A DNA stretch of 64,000 nt from Spirometra erinaceieuropaei (taxonomy: Eukaryota > Platyhelminthes > Cestoda > Diphyllobothriidea > Diphyllobothriidae): positions 1-64,000 of the forward strand of contig CACRXP010000141.1 of NCBI GenBank assembly GCA_902702965.1, read 5' to 3'. Both the position numbers and the translations under genes were made by a program. Under the pieces are notes generated by a model that was not told the DNA's origin, made no database searches, and saw nothing but the letters and a program-made list of their open reading frames with translations. Numbering within the stretch: position 1 is the first letter of the stretch; the number at the start of each line of letters is the position of its first letter. This document shows, piece by piece, positions 57,601 to 64,000 of the stretch.

Positions 57601-60600
57601 TAGAAATGATTGTTATGTATTTTCTAAGATGGTAGGGGCTTTAAATGTCAATTATGATGGTTATGCTAAGGCTACTGTAAATGTTGTCAAAAGATGCGCA
57701 TGAAATTGATATAGCGGTCCTTCCTACGATGTTCCAGGAAAGAGGTATTTAATAGCAAGATGGCTTAAACAGATGGTTTCCTTGCAGACAGTGTACTTGA
57801 CCGTTTTCTTTTGTCCATAAGCGCATAATGTATTAATGTATGCTTTCTGGCTGACACGTAATTCTTTCTCATTTTTACAAACCGTGCCTGTGACTTCAGT
57901 CTTTACTAAAGCAGGCATTAGGCGAAGTGAGACTAAAACCAAACACGGAAAGGTTATAGACCACTGGGGCAAAATGATATTGCTGCGGTTTGATTTGAGA
58001 GCCAATACAATAGATACTTTGAATTATCGGTAGGATGCGTAGGTCCAAAGATCGCTCCATCTCCGGAATTAAACAATTGCAAGAATGCTTTTGAGAAACG
58101 CGTATTTAACAGTCAGTCGATTAAGCTTCCACAATGGGCAGCAAAACAGTAAATATGTGTCACGGCATCGCAGTGTCAATCTGCAAGGCATCACAAAATA
58201 AACCTGATCTACCGGGAAGCAGCATTTACAGTCTCCGCACAAAGTTTTCTCAAGAAACAAAAAAGTGCTCCTAGGGCAGTTTGTAAATTATAATTGCCGA
58301 ACTCGTTTTCAACCCAAATTAATGCTAATTTTTCTCGAGGTTTTTATTTTCTGTTCGTCGCCTTTTTAGACGCGCAAATTAATATGTTTTTCTTAATGCG
58401 TTACATATGGGTGAAAAGAGATTATTATCTGAAATAACGTTGGTTGCCCGGAAAATGTCTTATCCGCTGACACTTCTAATGAATTCAGGCACTCATCAGG
58501 GTTAAATGAACTTGGTCTATCTTACAACAACTACACTGGCCTTTATCGTCCACTGTGCTCTTTGAGGCAGCCACATCTTCTATTTTGCAGGAATCCCTTG
58601 CATATTGCTAGTATTTACGGAGACAAGAAAAGAGGGTGTGGAGCGTAGGTTAAAAAAATTCCCAGAAAGTTTTAATGGACTAGCCAAGTGACCTCTCCAG
58701 GCACAGCTCAAGTACTGGGGACAAACACAAAGTGTTTTTCGCGGAGGATGAAAACATTAGAGTCGCTTGACGTCGTGCACTGGGACACGGAAAATGAATT
58801 CAGCCAAGTAAGCCAAAGAGAACCGTCCTATTTACAGGGGGGCTTTTGTGTTAAGAAGTCGCACCCGTACGAACTGGTGTCATACAAGGCTTTAAAATGT
58901 GATAAGGATTCCAAATACATGCATTAAATGACATTCATTTTACAATGATTGGCACTTAAAAATCAACAATTCAAAAATTGAACTAGTTGTAATTTGTTTT
59001 GTTTTCAGTTGTCCCCTGACTGTGTTGGTTTGTGAGATAGGGAAGAGTTTTGTATCTTTTTTGTATCTTAAACTGCCTAAGTCTATTTGCTTTCGAAGCG
59101 TGATACGTGGCTGAAGACATATAAAATCGATTGACATGCCGCGAGATAGCAAAATTATTTGAAGCACGCCTGATATTCGGTTGCAAGGAATACCTTTGAA
59201 CATCTAGGTTGAAAACAGTTGCGAATGACCTGAAAAGGTTGATTTAAAGCTTCAATTATATGTATGATACATTTATAATCAAGTCCAATAATTTCTTATA
59301 GATGCATAAAGATAAAAAGCGGACTTCTAAAAAATGAATTATTTTACATAATTTCACGTTAATGCGTTGGTTAATCTCTATTAAAATGTACGAAATGTGC
59401 AAAAGATGTACGGTGTTTAGTCAGATCGCGAGTCACTTATTTTATAATTTTTCAGTAATTAAAATATCTGCCAATCTGTGCAGAGGATGTGCTAATTCGT
59501 AAAATGATAACTTAAATCTTAACTGTTTTTTGACTCGAACATTGAATTTAATAGGGTAGTTCTATTTATCGTTCTGTGGAAAATTTCCAACACAAAATTT
59601 GCTATATCCGACAAAGTGCAGTATCGTATAAAACCAAAACGCGCAAAAAGTTAAATTATTAATATTTTAAATAAACTTAAGAAGCGGAAACTTAAAGCAA
59701 CATCATTTGACACATGGTACCCCTAGCAGGCAGTGTTGTTGAAATCACTTATGTCCTTCAAGAAAATTAATGGCACCTTAATTAACCGGCGGCAGGCTGT
59801 TGATCATGTCGTACGTAAATTATGGTAAAAGTAGTTTTATAGGTGAAGCGCCACGTTATGTAGTAGGTTGAAAAATATAAGTTAACACAAAAGTGTCTGG
59901 ATTTATGCCGAAATTCTTATTTAACGCTTTCATAAGGCAACGGAACTTAGGGTTGTTATTAAAAAATAAACGAAAATTAAATTTACCGTTGAGAAAATAA
60001 TGTACGTTAAGTCGAAAATAACTTACGTGTATGCTTAGCCATGCATAGTTTTGAATGCGGCCGTGTTCATTTGTATCGATAAACGACCACATAGTAGATA
60101 TTTCCGAAAGAACGATATTTAAACCTTTAACTTGTAAGAGACCATATGGTGGAACTCTTAAACACTTGAAAAAATCCTTGTCCTTCATGCCAAAACGAAT
60201 TAGTGATTATTGATACTGATTTATTATGTGGATTTAACGTTTAGCTGTTTTCTCTGCCAAAAACTTCGAGTTAGCCGTAGAGTGTGAAGAAAAAGATTTG
60301 CCTGAACAGACGAAATTTAAGAAGCAGTCCTGTAGAGGGATAAACTATCACCAAGACAAGAGCTCTATTTTCCTGATGTGTGGGATTCCTGCTGGACTAC
60401 ATCTCCAGACGGAGACGGTTCCAGTTCAAGGGACTACAGCACTTACAGGATGCATTTACCGTATATCTATGAATATTCACGCCACTCCCCTTCATCAGCG
60501 ATTGTCGCAATTGGTGTGATGCCTGTTTAATAGCTGCCATTCGCGCTGTTAATGGCTGGAATTTCATCACGTGTGCTGGAAGTTGTTCTGATGACTGCTC

Positions 60601-63600
60601 GACCATAAGACCCACCAACCATGGCGTTGGGAACGTTGTTCGCCTGTACGCTTCCCGCGTGGCAAATTACACCGCCTAAGCAAAATCTCCTCACGAGTCT
60701 GGAACGGAAATATCATTTTACTTATTGATATACTGGGGACTACTTAACTATGACCCAAGCAGCTGGAGGCGCACGAGTGTGTCCCTTCTAGTGACGAGTT
60801 CGGTGAGGTCAAATATGAATGTGTGACCGCATCTCGTCGAGTGACCCACAACTTGGACGCTGGCATCCTTTTCCGGCACTTTTGCAACAAGGTCAGCCAT
60901 TCGCACTTCGTTCGCATTATCGACAGTAGGAAGGAGTTTCGATAGGGTAACTTATTTTAAGGTAACAGCACAGGTGCCAGCCAAAGCTCACACACGCGAG
61001 TTTCGCTGATATTCTGCCGCTGCATGACGCAGCTGCAAGGAGTTCGGCTCGTCAGTGGGTTCTCTGGCATTCCATATGTGTTGTCTGGTAGAAAGACCAA
61101 TTTACACATTGTCGCTTTTTGATTTTCTCAAAAAATATTGGCAAAATTGGAGTAGATTAATTTAGTCAAGGTCTGTGGACACAGTCCGAGAATTTTATGT
61201 TTGAACATTTGGCCCAAAGTCCATTCTCCGCAGCGGCTTACCGCGTGATATTCATTATCTTCTAACAGACAGGTGGTAGCATACTTATTACTTTTTAACT
61301 TATTTCTGGCGTTCTAATTGAGGTCAAAATCACAAAAATTAGAGGCAACTGCCCAACGATTGTTTAATCCCAAATTTTGGATGCACTAAGTAGATGGCGC
61401 CTACTTTATCGCCAAGAGAGATCAGCCGCAAACGCTGCATAACGTCATTAACTCAACGATGCCACAAATCACCTTTACGCTTGAAAAAACTGTGACAGTA
61501 TACTTCCATCTCTTGATGTCATCGGATAGCGAAACACTGACATGACATCCCACACACCAATGTACCTCAAATACGCTTATGTGGAAGTTATCTATCCTAA
61601 CCCAGCAGAGAAACCACCATATCGTTAGTAAAGGGAGTGCTCTTAACCTCTACTAAATCGAGCAAAGACACATTGTTCCGAGAACGTAGGATGCAAAATA
61701 TAACCCAATTAATTGCTCAACTTATTTTCCAAGATGGCTACACTACATATGTTGTACATCAACACATGAGACAATATGAATCAAACGCATAAGACAAGAT
61801 ATAAGATTGTTCCGATCGGACATTAAGACGAAAAAAATGGCAAACGCTCCCATGCATTAAAGCCGAATTCCAAGTTCTGGAAACACACCTGAGGAATCAA
61901 CAAGTACAAGCGACGCACAAACCGATGACTTCGCTACCCAACCGGTCTATACGTTCTGAGAATGGGGTTGGCACCTAAAATGCATTATATTGTGCTCAAA
62001 TTTAAAAAATCGGCTTTAACGCATCTTCTCAAATACCGATTTGCAATAAGATGGAAAGACCACTTATCCCCCAAGCCGTCATGCATACGCTAAGAAATCA
62101 GCACCAATTTTTTGGATGAAATGTGTTTTATCAGTTTCTTTTCATATAAGAAAGGATCATAACTGCTGGATCCCATTCACGCTGATGATAACTTGGCATA
62201 TCGACCAGGACGTCATATACGCACAACTCCAAGAAAAAATGAAAAAGTTGACAGCCAATTAAAGTGGGATGTCAGTCAACATCATCGACCCTTTGGCAGC
62301 ACTTGCAAAACACTTTTGGCGCTTTTAGGCACGTTTACATTTTAGCTTTCTTCAGGCTTTCTTAACTATTGACGACGACCTGAGGAACCACCGGCAAAAA
62401 TCCACAAAAAACAATTTATTAAGGCTCTCAAAAGACTTATTTTTCTTATACTTATTGGGATGTCCACCTTCAGGTTAATACTTTGCATTTTTCAAGGCTT
62501 CCTTCAGGAAAAAGCCAGAAACGTTAATTCGGCCACTAGTCGGCTCTGCTGCAAGGTGCAACCACAAAGGAAAGAAGACAGTGAGCGGCGAAAGTTAAGC
62601 CGAAGCGACGAATGTTTATTAGCGGATTGTGCAAAAGCAATTGCTCATGTTCATTGATCCGTCGGATTCACAGGCGGGTGTCATTAACTCAACATCGTCA
62701 AGTGAGATTTCATCGTACAGGGCATTTCGTGGGGAAGGCAAAACGGTGGGATTCTTTTAAACGGCAGCGTTCACTGACACTGACATTTGACTGACATTCA
62801 GGTAGGTGAACGGACGTCACCTCGGAAAGCGAGAAAAATCAGGAGCGTCGAACTAAATACCTACGGACTCGGTGGTGCTCTAACCCACTCCAGTAGGATC
62901 TGTGCTTTATTGCATCCGACCAAATAAACTCCCGAAATTCCAGGCCCCAGATGAAGGGCGTTGAGACGAGTGACCGCGCACGGCTTTTTGCGACGTATCA
63001 AGCCGAACTTCTCTAAATAAGCAGACTAAATTTATAAGCAGCTCTTTCCAATCAGCCAACTTAAAATTAATCAGATGACTGCTAGACCAATCGCATTATC
63101 AGGCAGAGCTCATCGTTTTTGATGGAATTGCAACTTACGACAGATAGGAGTCGATTAGTGTATAGTCAACGGTCTAGCCATGCAACATACAAAATAAGTC
63201 CTTTCCGTATACCGCTATCATCTGCCACAAAACTTATTGATTTCATACTGAATAACCCCTTCTCTATGACGTTATTTTATATTTATCGTCACACTTTCAA
63301 CAAGCGAGAAATTTCACGGTCGGATATTCGATGTCTGGAATTACAAGGCTACTTTCAATTCTCAGTTTCGAATGACGCGAAAGGCGCGAAGTTTAAAACG
63401 CTCTTTCATGAGAGACAAGAGCCCGCATGTTGACTGACAGATCACAAACATGCACCTACTAGAATCTGTCGACGAATGAACTGGTGCTTTGGAGTCAAAT
63501 CTAAGATTGCAGTTAATCTGACACACTCTATTGACTTAGGATAGCCTCTACGATCTTATCAGGTTCTCTAGTATCGAGAAGGGGGTGGAGTTAAAGCAAG

Positions 63601-64000
63601 GCAAATGCGGATATCAGACTAAGCCCCTTAACTTGTAGTACCAATGGAGACAGCAGTGAGTAAGGCTGCTGAATTTGACGCAGCATTTTTGAGTGTCAGA
63701 GCGTACCGCTGGTGAATAAACGGGGTCTTCTTGCGAGTATTGTGTGCGCTTTTAACTCAGACCATCACACTTCGTGGCTCAAAAACGAGCAAGTTAATGA
63801 GGCCCTGTTATGTAAACGGAACGGGTGTAGATTTATATTTTTGCAACACCGAGGCGGAAATAAATAGGATGTTTCTGCGCTGTTGAGAGATCGTTAGGCA
63901 AATTCTAGTGTTCGGGAAACAGAGGCCACCAATATGTGGAGGCAAACGCATCTTGAAGAAATCAAAACCGCATAAATTAAATTCGTCCATTTTGACGATG
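57600..64000. other. No recognised gene
   Basis: 6.4 kb with only short frames (longest about 110 codons, 60,188-59,856 on the minus strand; 104 codons at 63,119-63,433 on the plus strand). None shows a motif I know. The 60.3-60.7 kb and 60.8-61.1 kb parts are GC-richer than their surroundings, as decayed mobile-element coding sequence often is, but I could not identify them. Confidence 0.4.

Overview
The window is animal nuclear DNA, most likely from a flatworm, and within that a tapeworm of the diphyllobothriid type (inference). The grounds are AT-rich sequence with almost no intact long reading frames, spliceosomal GTAAG donor / polypyrimidine-AG acceptor signals, degenerate TTAGGG-like tracts, CR1-like, RTE-like and Penelope-like retroelements, tRNA-derived repeats and a eukaryotic-type tRNA-Pro(AGG). 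Nothing is prokaryotic: there are no operons, ribosome binding sites or CRISPR arrays.

Layout. (1) 1-17.7 kb, mostly minus strand: at least three tandem, decayed copies of a multi-exon gene family that I do not recognise (about 2.7 kb to beyond the left edge, 7.1-5.1 kb, 11.0-8.8 kb), a 3' piece at 17.0-17.3 kb and an inverted piece at 13.86-14.12 kb. Its hallmark is a 254-nt exon encoding an LCPRRGYD motif, with the same donor site in several copies. Foldback (long inverted repeat) elements lie in between. (2) 15.2, 22.9 and 54.2 kb: three tRNA-Pro(AGG) genes, identical over 72 nt, each inside a diverged repeat of about 600 bp. (3) 18.0-21.5 kb: a decayed CR1-like non-LTR retrotransposon on the minus strand, a second CR1 fragment on the plus strand and a tRNA-like repeat. 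(4) 24.4-26.3 kb: a telomere-like tract, then the 3' part of an RTE-like element with remnants of C2H2 fingers. (5) 26.33-38.26 and 39.57-48.85 kb: two direct, diverged copies of a roughly 9-12 kb segment. Between and at the edges of them lies Penelope-like DNA (reverse transcriptase with YVDD, GIY-YIG pieces). Each copy carries one more copy of the LCPRRGYD exon. Copy 1 holds a 190-N assembly gap whose flanks are identical to copy 2. (6) 48.9-64 kb: a telomere-like tract, a tRNA-derived SINE, a transposase pseudogene (52.5-53.65 kb), the third tRNA-Pro repeat, more foldback elements, then 6.4 kb in which I recognise nothing.

The only features that look functional as they stand are the three tRNA-Pro genes. 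The rest reads as an evolutionary record of retrotransposition, foldback insertion and segmental duplication. The items most worth follow-up are the unrecognised exon family, the tRNA-Pro repeat, and the assembly gap, which can be checked against the paralogous copy.
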